64,000 bases of DNA from Prochlorococcus marinus CUG1416 (GCF_017695965.1 NZ_JAAORM010000005.1:248001-312000); one strand, 5' to 3'; numbered from the stretch's first letter, positions 36,302 through 45,530 are shown. Translations and numbers: made by a program. Notes: generated by a model from the sequence alone, not told the origin.

Positions 36302-36973
36302 TCACTGAATTTTGGATAAATTTATATTATCCCAAAAATGTAAAAATATTCCGGTAGATAATAAAAACTCAAAAATTTCTGTATCATCTCTAATATGTTC
36401 AATAGTAGATGCCCAAGAGAGATCATAATATGCAAAAAATAAAGATACTAATAAAAAAAATAAGCTTAGTTTTTTGCTAGGTAAAGATGATAAAAAGGGA
36501 TATTTTCTCCAGCCGATCCAGCCAAAAAAAATACAAATTGCTTGTAATGCAGGATCAAGAAAATAGTTATGAAAAAAGGGTAGATTATGTAAGTTAGTTT
36601 CACCTTGAATACTTAAATCTACGATTGAATTCACGCTAAAGCCTGTTAATCTTTCCCCCCAACTTATTTCTTCTCCAGCTATGAGAAAACATAAAAAACT
36701 TAAAATCAACCAAATAAAAGAATTTAAAGATTTCTTTTTTTTAATTCTAAAATAAATGAATACTCCAATTACTGAAGAAACTAAGTATTGAATACATTGT
36801 AAAGACTCTAATATCCCATCTTCTTTCTTTAAATAATAAAACCAAGGTAATCCGACTATCTTTTCTCCAAAAGGCAGGATGTAAACAAAGCCATATATGA
36901 AAATCAAATAATATATTGGGAATAAGCTTACATTTGAGGATATAGAACCCCAAGGTGTCTTTATTAAATTCAT
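36302..36973 (-). CDS. Polytopic membrane protein with EEISWGER motif
   Basis: 223 aa, about six helices. Contains FLIAGEEISWGERLTGF near residue 98 and GETNLHNLP near 125, a motif pair recurring in a broad but uncharacterised bacterial membrane family. It lies downstream of the GT2 gene in the same direction, pointing to surface-glycan or lipid metabolism by context only. Confidence 0.65.
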   Translation of the reverse strand: MNLIKTPWGSISSNVSLFPIYYLIFIYGFVYILPFGEKIVGLPWFYYLKKEDGILESLQCIQYLVSSVIGVFIYFRIKKKKSLNSFIWLILSFLCFLIAGEEISWGERLTGFSVNSIVDLSIQGETNLHNLPFFHNYFLDPALQAICIFFGWIGWRKYPFLSSLPSKKLSLFFLLVSLFFAYYDLSWASTIEHIRDDTEIFEFLLSTGIFLHFWDNINLSKIQ

Positions 36974-37270
36974 ATTTAGTATTAATAATAGACTTTATTC
37001 TAAAAATTAATAAATTCAAAGTAAATGCCTTAAACAATTATCAATAATCAATAATCAAAGAAGTTAAAAATCCCGCCTATAAACAAACATAAAATTATGA
37101 ATTCTAATGTATGTGTATTTTATGGTTTACTATGATTAGATAAAGAATAAAAACATCCTTACATAGGGTGGCTATTAAGCAATTAGTTTAGATTATTTTC
37201 CTTGCCAGGGCTGTATTTAATTATGCAGATAATACTTCTTATCCAATATTAAATAAAAATAAATAACATA

Positions 37271-37849
37271 CTATTTATTATCTATTCTTAAATATCCAAA
37301 CCAATCTGGATAATTGGTTTCTACAACTTTTACATCTTTAGGCATTAGTTCTATTTCCCAATTATTTATATTTTTTATTAACTTACAATCATCAACATCA
37401 GAAAATCTTTGCAAACAATCTATATCATCATTATGTTTTTTTTTAAAGCCATTAAGCCATTTTGATTTAGCCAATTTTTTTGCATCTGATGCATTTGAAG
37501 CTACCACAAGACCAAATTCATGTTTTTCTTGCATAGATTTTGGATCATATCCACCTAGATTAATGAACCATAATTTTTTAGAATCCTTAGTTTTTTTAAT
37601 AAGATTAATTTTTGATTTCTTATTTTGCGATTTTTTGAGTTTTATCTTATAACCGTCCACTGAATATATTTTCTTATAACTATCAATATGTAAACCATCA
37701 ATAGATCCAAACCAACCTTTTCTTAAATCACCAAATGTGTCTTCAATTTTTGAACCAAGAACCCATCTGACGTCATGTAATTCAATATTCGCCTTTGGTA
37801 GTCTTCCACCAATTACAACTAGGTAAAGATAGACCTCATTTTTAAACAT
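37271..37849 (-). CDS. DUF1543 family protein
   Basis: 192 aa, two DUF1543 repeats. First: VVIGGRLPKANIELHDVRWV (11-30); second begins LWFINLGGYDPKSMQEKHEF (93-112) and has VASNASDAKKLAKSKW. Soluble. Function unknown, widespread in proteobacteria and marine cyanobacteria. Confidence 0.85.
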   Translation of the reverse strand: MFKNEVYLYLVVIGGRLPKANIELHDVRWVLGSKIEDTFGDLRKGWFGSIDGLHIDSYKKIYSVDGYKIKLKKSQNKKSKINLIKKTKDSKKLWFINLGGYDPKSMQEKHEFGLVVASNASDAKKLAKSKWLNGFKKKHNDDIDCLQRFSDVDDCKLIKNINNWEIELMPKDVKVVETNYPDWFGYLRIDNK

Positions 37850-37984
37850 TAAATAAAAAGATAATTAAAAAGGATTTTTAACATGGATTTATTTAATCTT
37901 TAAAATTACTTATTGAAAAGATAATAACTAAATAATAAATTTATTAAAGACTTGCAATGATTTTATAAACTAATTATTAAAAAA

Positions 37985-38128
37985 TTAATTAAACCAACCT
38001 TTCTTTTTTGTTTTTATATCTGAAGCTGTTTTCAATTTTGTAGAATCATCTGGCTTACCTTTAATAATCATTAGTGGGACTATTCCACATAAAGCTAAAA
38101 ATAATATCCAAAATAAGTAAATGTTCAT
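37985..38128 (-). CDS. Small membrane protein, 47 aa
   Basis: MNIYLFWILFLALCGIVPLM then a Lys-rich tail ending KKKGWFN. Single helix. ATG 38128. Unrecognised. Confidence 0.5.
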   Translation of the reverse strand: MNIYLFWILFLALCGIVPLMIIKGKPDDSTKLKTASDIKTKKKGWFN

Positions 38129-38323
38129 AGTATTAATCTAATCGTTTTAATGATAAGAACGTTTTCTATTAATCTGTGGGTTTCTTTTTAGATTTCTTCT
38201 TTGGATGTATAGTAGAGTACATTTTATTTATTTACAAAATTGAATCTATAAGAAATTAATTAAAAAAATAAATTTATAAAATTTTAAAAGTCTCATCAAG
38301 AAATTATTTAGTAACATAAAATC

Positions 38324-38375
38324 TGCACTCGCCAATGCCACTGCTTTGCTTCAGGAGATGAAGAGTGCATTTTTT
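38324..38375 (+). ncRNA. Hairpin with T-run; terminator or small RNA
   Basis: TGCACTC / GAGTGCA stem enclosing about 32 nt (with inner CTTC/GAAG), followed by six T. No plus-strand gene precedes it within 1 kb, so it may be the 3' end of a small RNA rather than of an mRNA. Otherwise 38129-38641 shows nothing. Confidence 0.45.
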
Positions 38376-38641
38376 ATTAAAATTAATCTAGGCATATTAT
38401 TTCAAAAGAGAGTAAATATTCTTATTCAGGAAAAAGAAAGTAAAAATTATAAAATAATCCATCCAACTAACCTTCAAAAGTAATGAAATAATTAAAAATT
38501 GAAAAGTGATAAAGTTGAATTAAATAAGGACTTAACAATTAATGAGGATTTAGAAATATAGTTTATAAAATTTACCAACAAAAATAACTTTCTTTTTTTA
38601 TTTAACTTATCTTTTGAATGTACTTTTTTGTATAAAGAATT

Positions 38642-39091
38642 TTGTCTTATTTTGCTAAACCCAACTTTATAATCTATGACGAATGGTTTGATGATGATTT
38701 TGAAAAAACCAAATTTGAGGTTCAAAATAAAAAAATAAAAAACATTTCTAATATACATGAATTTTTTTATAAGCAATCCAATTACAAAGTTGGGGCATCT
38801 GAAAATAATATGAAATTAGATAAAAAATCAAATAAAAAAGAACTAATTATTAAAAATTATCTTGATAATATTTCAGAAAGTTATTCTCCCTCATCTAATA
38901 AAACATTTAATCTCTTTAAAAAATTTACCAAAAGCAAACTTAAATTTAATATCACAAAACAACTAATTTATTCTTTATCAATCTTTGGCTTTGTATTAAT
39001 TTTTGGATTTCTAATGTTTTTTGTATCACAATCTAGAAAAAGTGAACCAAATATAACTAATAAATCATTTAGTCTAGAAAAAGAATTTTAG
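38642..39091 (+). CDS. Hypothetical single-pass protein, 149 aa
   Basis: TTG start. Acidic N-terminus (FIIYDEWFDDDFEKTKF), a long Lys/Asn-rich linker, a C-terminal helix IYSLSIFGFVLIFGFLMFFV (about 110-129) and a short tail. No domain recognised. The overlapping minus-strand frame is a shadow. Confidence 0.6.
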   Translation: MSYFAKPNFIIYDEWFDDDFEKTKFEVQNKKIKNISNIHEFFYKQSNYKVGASENNMKLDKKSNKKELIIKNYLDNISESYSPSSNKTFNLFKKFTKSKLKFNITKQLIYSLSIFGFVLIFGFLMFFVSQSRKSEPNITNKSFSLEKEF

Positions 39092-39095
39092 TTTT

Positions 39096-39572
39096 CTAAA
39101 AGAGATCGTTAACTTCAATTTTTAGATTTTTATATTCTGAATTAATGTCATTTATAAATTCATCGACCTCCTTTTTAATATCTCTATATTCTTTTATTTT
39201 TTGTTTACTTTTCTCAAGGAAAATTGATCTAAACGTTCCTGGATTTACCTTCTCAATCCAATATCCTCCCAAACAATAAATTTGATTAGGCACAAAATTT
39301 ATAATAAATAATTTTTTAGAAGTTTTATATTGATCAATCATCTTGTTAGCTAAAGCTCCTTTAGTTTTTTTCGTACCAAATAAAGTAATATCTTTTGCAA
39401 AAGGCTTAAACTTCTTTGATATATTTTTACTTTTTTCTAACGAATTTCTAGAAAGTATTTTTTCAAGAGAATAACAATAATTGAACAAATTAGTATTTTC
39501 TTTTTTTGAAGGATAAATAGTTATCAAGGTACTAAAAAGTAAAAAAAAAGTTAAAAGTAATTTATTAAACAT
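39096..39572 (-). CDS. Secreted hypothetical protein, 158 aa
   Basis: N-terminal signal-like segment FNKLLLTFFLLFSTLITIYP, then a Lys-rich, helical mature part with two Cys (FNYCYSLEK, QIYCLGGYW). Periplasmic or lipidated; no lipobox is evident. Convergent with the 149-aa gene (4-bp gap). Confidence 0.6.
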   Translation of the reverse strand: MFNKLLLTFFLLFSTLITIYPSKKENTNLFNYCYSLEKILSRNSLEKSKNISKKFKPFAKDITLFGTKKTKGALANKMIDQYKTSKKLFIINFVPNQIYCLGGYWIEKVNPGTFRSIFLEKSKQKIKEYRDIKKEVDEFINDINSEYKNLKIEVNDLF

Positions 39573-39766
39573 TTTTAATTTAAGTTAAATTCATTATTAC
39601 ATAAAAATAAAAATACACTTCAAAAAGTAATCTTAATTCCCTTTAAAAGCTTCACATTCATATAAAAAACTTTCTCAAGGCTAACCTATTTAGAAAAACA
39701 GTTTAAAATTTTAATTCCTAATTAATTATTTATAAAACAAATAATATTTTTTCTTATAATAAGATT

Positions 39767-40147
39767 ATGAAAAATATTTTTTTTAGAAATAAAGGTATCA
39801 AATCTGTTTTAGACTTTTTGTCTAGATTAGCAATCTCCGCAATATTTATCTCAGCCATACCAGGAAAAATAAATGGTTTTAATAAAACAGTTGAATATAT
39901 TTCTTCCAAAGGTATTCCTGATCCAATTTCATCTATTCTTCTAGTGGGGGCGATTATATGTCTTATCTTGGGTTCGGGATTTTTTATATTTGGAGAAAAT
40001 CAAAAAATTGGGTCAGTTTTTTTATTACTTTTTATTATTCCAACAACAATAATTTTTCATGTATTCCCTTTCCATCAAAGAGCAGTGTTTATTAATCTCG
40101 GATTGATCGGTGGATTAGTTATTACTGCCTTAAGGGAACCAAAATAA
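39767..40147 (+). CDS. DoxX-like membrane protein
   Basis: 126 aa, four helices. FLSRLAISAIFISAIPGKIN (18-37) is the DoxX opening; ISSILLVGAIICLILGSGFF and IIFHVFPFHQRAVFINLG follow. Paralogous to, but shorter than, the protein at 10351. Confidence 0.82.
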   Translation: MKNIFFRNKGIKSVLDFLSRLAISAIFISAIPGKINGFNKTVEYISSKGIPDPISSILLVGAIICLILGSGFFIFGENQKIGSVFLLLFIIPTTIIFHVFPFHQRAVFINLGLIGGLVITALREPK

Positions 40148-40178
40148 ATAGCTTAAATAAATAAACCTAAATATTTTT

Positions 40179-40372
40179 TTATTTTTTATCTATTAAATTC
40201 TGGAAACAATTTGCAATATGAATTAATTCATAAAACTCTTTAATATCATATTTTTTATTAATAATTCCGCTTCGTTCTTCTATTCCTTTAGCTTCATCTT
40301 CTTTAAGATCAATTCTTGTCTTTCACTAAGAGAAATACACTTGAATCGTTTTATTAGTTCTTTATTATTCAC
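40179..40372 (-). pseudogene. Frameshifted copy of the 65-aa gene at 59299
   Basis: From GTG 40372 the frame reads FKCISLSERQELILKKMK and soon hits a stop; shifting one base restores AKGIEERSGIINKKYD and FYELIHIANCF to a stop at 40179. Aligns over its length with the intact minus-strand gene at 59299-59496. Confidence 0.75.
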
Positions 40373-40413
40373 CAGATCTTTCTTTAATTACGTTTTATGT
40401 GAAGATAATATCA

Positions 40414-40510
40414 TTACCGATTCAGACTATAGGTAAGAAATCCAGTAAATGTAAGTAATTTAAATCCAATAAAAAAGACAGATATTTTTTGAGTTTTTTC
40501 AACTGTGTAA
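40414..40510 (-). pseudogene. Remnant of the 43-aa gene at 59636
   Basis: Minus strand, C-terminal part: FFIGFKLLTFTGFLTYSLNR then stop, matching FFIGFKLLTLTGFLTFIMNR of the gene at 59627-59755. The N-terminal half is out of frame. Confidence 0.65.
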
Positions 40511-40620
40511 TAATTGGTTTAATAGCTTAAATATTGCTTGCGTTACTAATCTAGTAACTTTGAATATTTTAACGAAATATTTTTAAATTATCTCAGTTAA
40601 AATTTGTACAGTTGAAATTG

Positions 40621-40632
40621 TCGATCTAAACT
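40621..40632 (+). promoter_or_regulatory. TCGATMTAAA promoter box
   Basis: TCGATCTAAACT, ending 23 nt before ATG 40656. One of seven such boxes in 40-60 kb with near-constant distance to the start codon. Confidence 0.6.
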
Positions 40633-40655
40633 AAAGACAATAAACCGTTATTCTT

Positions 40656-41045
40656 ATGACTGATAAAGAAAAAATAATTTCATTATTAAATGAGCTTGCC
40701 ACTCCAGAAGAAATGGGTTCTTTTTTTGTTAAAAATGCGACTTCAGATTTTTTGTTAATCAGACCTAGTGGTAATCCTATAGATGCAGCAGGATTTGAAA
40801 AAATGATGACTTCTGGTGATGTCATTCAAGACAAGACAGAAATAACTAAAATACACCGATTCGAATTTTTAAGTGCAAATATAGTAATGTGCATTTTTAC
40901 TCTTGGTTCAAAATTTAGCTACAAAGGTAAACCTAATGATGATTTACCAACAGTTACTTCTATTTTCAAAAAAGTAGACAACATTTGGAAAATACATTGG
41001 ATGCAACGATCGACAGGAGATTCAGATTTATCTTTATGGGATTAG
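40656..41045 (+). CDS. NTF2/SnoaL-like small protein
   Basis: 129 aa. Cone-shaped NTF2-type fold suggested by alternating pattern and TKIHRFEFLSANIVMCIFT, FKKVDNIWKIHWMQRST near the C-terminus (DUF4440-like). Role unknown, possibly ligand binding. Preceded by the TCGATMTAAA promoter box and overlapping the next small gene. Confidence 0.7.
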   Translation: MTDKEKIISLLNELATPEEMGSFFVKNATSDFLLIRPSGNPIDAAGFEKMMTSGDVIQDKTEITKIHRFEFLSANIVMCIFTLGSKFSYKGKPNDDLPTVTSIFKKVDNIWKIHWMQRSTGDSDLSLWD

Positions 41046-41125
41046 CAAAGTTAATAGCCCTATTAATGGTATTACTAATTGTTAGTAGCTCCTTTATTGG
41101 TTTAATTATTTATTTTATAAAATGA
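41036..41125 (+). CDS. 29-aa hydrophobic peptide
   Basis: ATG lies within the last codons of the NTF2-like gene (10-bp overlap). MGLAKLIALLMVLLIVSSSF and a short tail: a single membrane helix. Coupled translation is likely. Confidence 0.45.
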   Translation: MGLAKLIALLMVLLIVSSSFIGLIIYFIK

Positions 41126-41211
41126 AACTCTAAAAAAACAATGGAACCCTAATACTTATAGACTATCTTCAAAAACTTTAATTAGTTCTTGTTTTCTAGT
41201 GTTATTTATTG

Positions 41212-41339
41212 TCAGGTAAAAATATAAACTTTAGAAAGATTAACGCCTATATCTAAAGCTAATAAAGCAATTAGTAACTTACTCATTTTTTTGAACTCTC
41301 AACTATTTTTCTGTAAAGTTCTTCAGAAATAGGTTGCAT
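41212..41339 (-). other. Pair of tiny overlapping frames
   Basis: Minus strand: 18 aa (MQPISEELYRKIVESSKK, 41339-41283) and 24 aa (MSKLLIALLALDIGVNLSKV, 41286-41212), overlapping as ATGA. The arrangement mimics genuine coupled genes, but both are very short. Confidence 0.25.
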
Positions 41340-41683
41340 AAAGCTGGTAAAATCTGATTACAAATTAATAATATCTAGATAAATTTCTCGTTACAAGATA
41401 TACGAATAAATAACTTTAAAAATAGGAAAAAACTATTTTAACCATAAGTTTTTCTTATAAAGTATAAATAAATACTGGTTTATAAATAACTTAAATACAT
41501 GCCAAAACTTTTTAAAAGTTAATTTAATTAGTAGTACCTCTTAAATAAATTTTTTATTAGATATTTAAAATAAATTAGAACTCTTATCTTAAGTAACTAG
41601 ATCCTCTATAAGTAAGTTTTATTATCTTCTCTTCCTGCTTCTTACAATATACGAATGACTTTCCATTGAAATACATGTTTACC

Positions 41684-41794
41684 ATGATGCAGCTCCTGAG
41701 CTTGCTCAAGTCCCCGTCCTATGGCTTGAGTCGTACTGCGGTCTATCTTAAAGGCAGATCGGACGATTTTGTAACATTTGCTACACTCTATTAA
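41684..41794 (+). other. G+C-rich island: small ORF or structured RNA
   Basis: About 45% G+C in a 30% background. It can be read as a 36-aa frame (ATG 41684: SPSYGLSRTAVYLKGRSDD) or as structured RNA with CTCAAG/CTTGAG and GTC-ATCT/AGAT-GAC pairings. The 41126-42366 stretch has no other gene. Confidence 0.35.
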
Positions 41795-41866
41795 TAAAGT
41801 ATTTATACTCAATTGTCAACCCTTAAGTGAAACTAAACTTCAATTCAAACTTGGATTCTTTATTTA

Positions 41867-41962
41867 TCAACACCCTTAAAGTACCATTTTTCGTTTACTT
41901 CAAAGAGAGCGCGGGCTAAAGTCCAATACTCAAAGAGGGTTAAGTCCGCTGCCAAAGGTGTT
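41867..41962. ncRNA. Candidate structured RNA
   Basis: Ends pair as AACACC (about 41868) with GGTGTT (about 41957), and the interior contains GCGCGGGCTAAAG partially pairing with TTAAGTCCGCTGC. G+C-rich relative to surroundings. Strand undecided. Confidence 0.4.
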
Positions 41963-42366
41963 AATCTTTCTTGATGAATATAAATCTATACTGTTTTTCA
42001 TATAAATATCTTGATTGCTTAATAAATTTGTTTTGTATATCGCTATTACAAAATTTATTAGGTTATTTAGATTAGTTTATAAATTCTCGTGGATAAAGCT
42101 TTAGTTAAATTTTTTTAATGGTTACTAATAAAATCAGCCAAATCACATTACGGCGAATCAATGGTATCAGTAGAAGTTCAATCTAATTCGCTCAAAAGTT
42201 TTTCTTGATTTTAAAAAATATTTATTTGAAGGTTTTAATATTTAAATTTATTGCCCACTAAAAATCAATCACCTTATTGAAATCAAATTAGTCAATTATA
42301 TCTATTGCAAATAACTACAAGATTGTTAATCTGGCACATAAAGAAGATAATTAATTTCTTAAACTG

Positions 42367-42576
42367 ATGCAATTTGATCATTTTAAATCCAACCAAGATG
42401 ATAGCCTCATGTCAATAGAAGATTTAAGGTCTTTACGTCTTCGAAAACAGAAAATTGAAAGTGACAAAAAAGCTAGAAAATATATCCTGGGAATAAATCA
42501 AAGATATAGACAAATGAGTGACAACAAAAGTAATAACTTTTTAAAGAATATGAACCCTTTTAAAAAGGCAGCTTAA
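42367..42576 (+). CDS. Small basic protein, 69 aa
   Basis: LMSIEDLRSLRLRKQKIESD then KKARKYILGINQRYRQM and NFLKNMNPFKKAA. Highly basic and helical, probably nucleic-acid or membrane-surface binding. Unrecognised. Confidence 0.55.
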   Translation: MQFDHFKSNQDDSLMSIEDLRSLRLRKQKIESDKKARKYILGINQRYRQMSDNKSNNFLKNMNPFKKAA

Positions 42577-42833
42577 TTTTTAAAAGCAAGTTGGAGATCT
42601 TTCATAAATTATAAACAATATAATTTTCCGCATATTTTCGCCAAGATAAATTGTCCTCCATAGAAAAATTTCTTTCGCTAATGTAAATTAAACTGCTTAA
42701 ATCTATAAATTATCTCTCATGGATTCAGAATTCTTTATTAACTCCTAATTATCACTTTTTATTGATTAAAATTCTATCTAAATCAATGCTTTTAAAAATG
42801 TTGCTCTTAATGGAGCAGCTTACGATTTTGTTT

Positions 42834-43061
42834 AAAGGTTTTTGATGATGGAACTTTAAATGATGAGTTTGATGGATTTAAAGTTTAGAGGAGATATCAT
42901 GATGCATCTTACTCAAATAATTTTTATATTATTTTACAGGCTTCAGCAGCTATAAAAATGACATAACACTTTGCTTCTTGGAAAGTTAAAGTTGATATAG
43001 ATTTTGATATCAAGCCAGTAATGACTTATGAAGAAAAAATTGTTCAGCAAAAAATTAGTTA
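42834..43061 (+). pseudogene. Decayed gene with two in-frame stops
   Basis: One frame reads FDDGTLNDEFDGF, stop, RRYHDASYSNNFYIILQAS, stop, then SWKVKVDIDFDIKPVMTYE to a final stop at 43061. Protein-like throughout, so a former gene. Parent not recognised. 42577-42833 and 43062-43367 contain no other gene except a GGGGTCA/TGACCCC hairpin at 43195-43213. Confidence 0.6.
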
Positions 43062-43330
43062 GCTCATTAATAGCATATGAGCAGAAAATGGGATTAGCAG
43101 GTTAAATTTTTAATCTCCATTTTGTTAATTTAATTAACTTTGCATCTTTCAAGGTAAAATTTCTATGGTGTTTCTTTGGAAGAGTTTCACCAAGAGGGGT
43201 CAATTTCTGACCCCTTCTTCACTAAGATATTTTTAAAAATATTCTTGTAAGTGCCTTCTCTTGTTCTAGCTAAATAAAATAATTGTTTAGTAAGAGAAGC
43301 TGAAAATCTAAAATAGACAGTGATTAATTG

Positions 43331-43342
43331 TCGATATAAACT
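43331..43342 (+). promoter_or_regulatory. TCGATMTAAA promoter box
   Basis: TCGATATAAACT ending 25 nt before ATG 43368; followed by AGAGGGATAAACCC, nearly the same leader as at 57657. Confidence 0.6.
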
Positions 43343-43367
43343 TAGAGGGATAAACCCATATTTTTTA

Positions 43368-43427
43368 ATGGATAAAAGATTTATTGTTGAAAAGATAATA
43401 ACTCTTCTTATTTCTCTTATCATCTGA
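43368..43427 (+). CDS. 19-aa hydrophobic peptide
   Basis: MDKRFIVEKIITLLISLII; stop overlaps the next start (TGATG). Too short to stand alone, but the promoter box, leader and overlap support expression. Confidence 0.4.
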   Translation: MDKRFIVEKIITLLISLII

Positions 43428-43543
43428 TGAATATCTCCCCACACCTATTAATTGATGCTGTGATACTAAGCGCTGCCCTTACAATAACTTTGCTATTAAG
43501 AGCTAAAGGTAATGATGCTAGAAAAGAAGAAGAAAGTAAATGA
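43427..43543 (+). CDS. 38-aa membrane protein (module gene 1, intact copy)
   Basis: MNISPHLLIDAVILSAALTI then TLLLRAKGNDARKEEESK. Single helix with charged tail. Frameshifted paralogue at 54789-54904. Its TGA overlaps the ATG of module gene 2 (ATGA). Confidence 0.6.
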   Translation: MNISPHLLIDAVILSAALTITLLLRAKGNDARKEEESK

Positions 43544-43680
43544 TTACTAAAATAAGACGAACAAGAATTTTATAAAACTAAATTATTTAAATTTTGGAAC
43601 TTTATTATTAATTTAAGTTCTGTTGCTAAAGGAATTTAATTAGATTATTTATATTGCAATTATATCTTTATAAATAAATG
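43540..43680 (+). pseudogene. Module gene 2, degenerate copy
   Basis: Aligns with the intact 46-aa gene at 54901: a shifted frame reads KTKLFKFWNFIIN, ends in YIFINK, but has a frameshift near the start and an internal TAA near 43640. Confidence 0.65.
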
Positions 43681-43773
43681 ACGCACATTTATGGTATAGC
43701 AATTACTTATGGAATGCTCAGTGTTTTATTGTTTGGTTGGTTTGCTTACATTACTTTTAGAATGAAACGCTAA
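43678..43773 (+). CDS. 31-aa membrane peptide
   Basis: MTHIYGIAITYGMLSVLLFG, then WFAYITFRMKR. One helix with a positively charged end. Confidence 0.5.
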   Translation: MTHIYGIAITYGMLSVLLFGWFAYITFRMKR

Positions 43774-43782
43774 TTTAATTTT

Positions 43783-43908
43783 ATGTCCTCTTCAATGAAA
43801 GATTTCTTGAATAAATTTTTTGATTTATGTAGAGAATATCAAAAAGAAATTCCACCTCAAAAGATGGCTGAAGTTTTAAGAGAATACGCAGATAGATTAG
43901 ATGGATGA
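43783..43908 (+). CDS. 41-aa soluble protein
   Basis: MSSSMKDFLNKFFDLCREYQ, then KEIPPQKMAEVLREYADRLD. Helical. A near full-length paralogue at 56541-56666 has ATT in place of this ATG. Confidence 0.6.
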   Translation: MSSSMKDFLNKFFDLCREYQKEIPPQKMAEVLREYADRLDG

Positions 43909-43954
43909 AGAATACTGACTGATCTTAGAAAGAATATAAAGGAAGATAATTTCT

Positions 43955-43970
43955 ATCCAAACTTTATCCT
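43955..43970 (+). repeat. 11-bp phased repeat, short copy
   Basis: ATCCAAACTTT followed 11 bp later by ATCC. Same unit as the array at 45599. 43909-44455 otherwise holds only a 25-codon frame at 44145-44222 (MALNDTMTLQEMNL), followed after its stop by more protein-like sequence; possibly a decayed gene. Confidence 0.4.
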
Positions 43971-44455
43971 TATTTTTTAACTTAAAATTAACGTTTTGAA
44001 TATATTGTCCTGGTAATTATTTTTAATTTGAGATTTATCTTGATCCCTAATCCGTACAATTTTGCACATATAAACGCAAATATAAAAATTGAGATTAACT
44101 ATTCAAATGAATTAGAACATGAGTAAAGTCAAGAGTTAAGTCTTATGGCACTAAACGACACAATGACTTTACAAGAGATGAATTTGGATACAAAAAACCT
44201 TTCATACGCTATTAAGGCATAAGAAATTGAAGCTTACCTAAAGAATTTATTTTGTAGTTCATGATATAATTGGTAAATCTCAGGCAGAGATAAGGGGAAG
44301 CAATATTGCCCAGCTAAAGAATTCCTGAAAAAGGTTGCGAACTGCAAGAATCAAATACTTTCTGATAATCAAGTTTTTTGATCTATCTACTATGGAAAGG
44401 ATAAGATTAAACTTACTTATTAAGCCTGTTTATATCACATTTAAAAATTAAACCT

Positions 44456-44590
44456 ATGAAAAAAATAAACAAAAAGTATGCTGAATTATTACATCAGGCA
44501 TCTATTGCAACGGGGAGAAAAGAATTTGTAGGTTTATTGCATAAGGCAGCTAAGCTTCAGAATAAACTAGGTTGCGATTATGAGAACTAA
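44456..44590 (+). CDS. Small basic protein, 44 aa
   Basis: MKKINKKYAELLHQASIATG, then RKEFVGLLHKAAKLQNKL. Two related helical halves (LLHQAS / LLHKAA). Unrecognised. Confidence 0.5.
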   Translation: MKKINKKYAELLHQASIATGRKEFVGLLHKAAKLQNKLGCDYEN

Positions 44591-44644
44591 ATTCCATTAG
44601 ATCAACAGTTAATCTAAATTTAATATTAGAAACATAAATGCATC

Positions 44645-44986
44645 ATGGATAAAAGAGGAGCTAAAGGTTACTGGATATCAACGGCAAGAATAATTAATCA
44701 GGATTTATTTGATGAATATGTAAATAAAGTTGGTCCATGGCTAAAAGAGGTTGGCGGACAAGTTTTTGCAAAAGATACAGATCCTCAAGGAAAGGAGAGG
44801 ACCGAGGATGCCAATTTAGCCGTTATTTGTGAATTTCCTACCATGAGAGCAGCGGTTGAAGCTTATGAATCTGAAGAATATAGAGAACTTTCAAAACTAA
44901 GACAAGAAGCTACTGAAAATTCTACATTCACAATTATGGAAGGTTTAGATGAAGCTGCAAAGCTAAGAAGAGCAATGGGTATGTAA
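44645..44986 (+). CDS. DUF1330 family protein
   Basis: 113 aa. Dimeric alpha/beta (ferredoxin-like) fold. GYWISTARIINQDLFDEYV (8-26), GQVFAKDTD and VICEFPTMRAAVEAYESEEY (about 60-79), then LRQEATENSTFTIMEG. Paralogues at 55997 (intact) and 48200 (decayed). Likely small-molecule or stress related; no proven activity. Confidence 0.85.
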   Translation: MDKRGAKGYWISTARIINQDLFDEYVNKVGPWLKEVGGQVFAKDTDPQGKERTEDANLAVICEFPTMRAAVEAYESEEYRELSKLRQEATENSTFTIMEGLDEAAKLRRAMGM

Positions 44987-45119
44987 GATATATCTAAATT
45001 TTTCTACTCGATATGTAGCGAATAAAGAGTTAGAGTAAGAACAATGGAAGCATTTGATTGGAGATAACTTCACTAGTCCAAAGCAACTATTCTTACATTC
45101 ACTAAAAGACTTTACAGAA

Positions 45120-45401
45120 ATGACTATTTTTATTGGAAATTTATCTTGGGAAACTGAAGTTCAAGATCTTGAACAACTTTTTAGTAATTATGGAGTAGTA
45201 AAGAAATGTTATTTACCTCTTGATAGAGAAACAGGCAGAAAAAGAGGTTTTGCATTTGTAGATTTAAATGATCAAAATTCTGAGAAAAAAGCTATTGACG
45301 ATCTTCAAGATGTTGAATGGATGGGAAGAGAGATAAGGGTCAATGAGGCTGAACAAAGAAAAGGACCCATTAATAAAAAACGCAATAAGTTTGATAAATA
45401 A
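45120..45401 (+). CDS. RRM-type RNA-binding protein
   Basis: 93 aa from ATG 45120; the frame's upstream extension to 45054 is not needed. RNP2 TIFIGNLSWE at the start and RNP1 RKRGFAFVDL near 42, with a short basic tail KKRNKFDK. Cyanobacterial Rbp proteins of this kind are often cold- or stress-induced and bind mRNA near membranes. Monocistronic, DUF1330 gene 130 bp upstream. Confidence 0.93.
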   Translation: MTIFIGNLSWETEVQDLEQLFSNYGVVKKCYLPLDRETGRKRGFAFVDLNDQNSEKKAIDDLQDVEWMGREIRVNEAEQRKGPINKKRNKFDK

Positions 45402-45530
45402 AATTTAAACTCATCGCAGCAGATTGTTTTTAACTAGGAGAGGTGAGCAGCTAGTTAAGAAATTAAAATTCTCTATTAATGAACTTTTACCAGAAGCATG
45501 ATAGGAATAAAATTAATAAGTCATAAATAA

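Noticed and set aside
38178-38221. 17-codon Lys-rich minus-strand frame (MYSTIHPKKKSKKKPTD)
   Set aside because: Too short, no ribosome site or conserved context.
38492-38776. 94-codon minus-strand frame
   Set aside because: Low-complexity Phe/Lys/Leu-rich antisense of the 149-aa plus-strand gene.
43187-43444. 85-codon minus-strand frame
   Set aside because: It runs across a promoter box and leader conserved at other loci on the plus strand, and the plus strand carries small overlapping genes; the minus frame has no family likeness.
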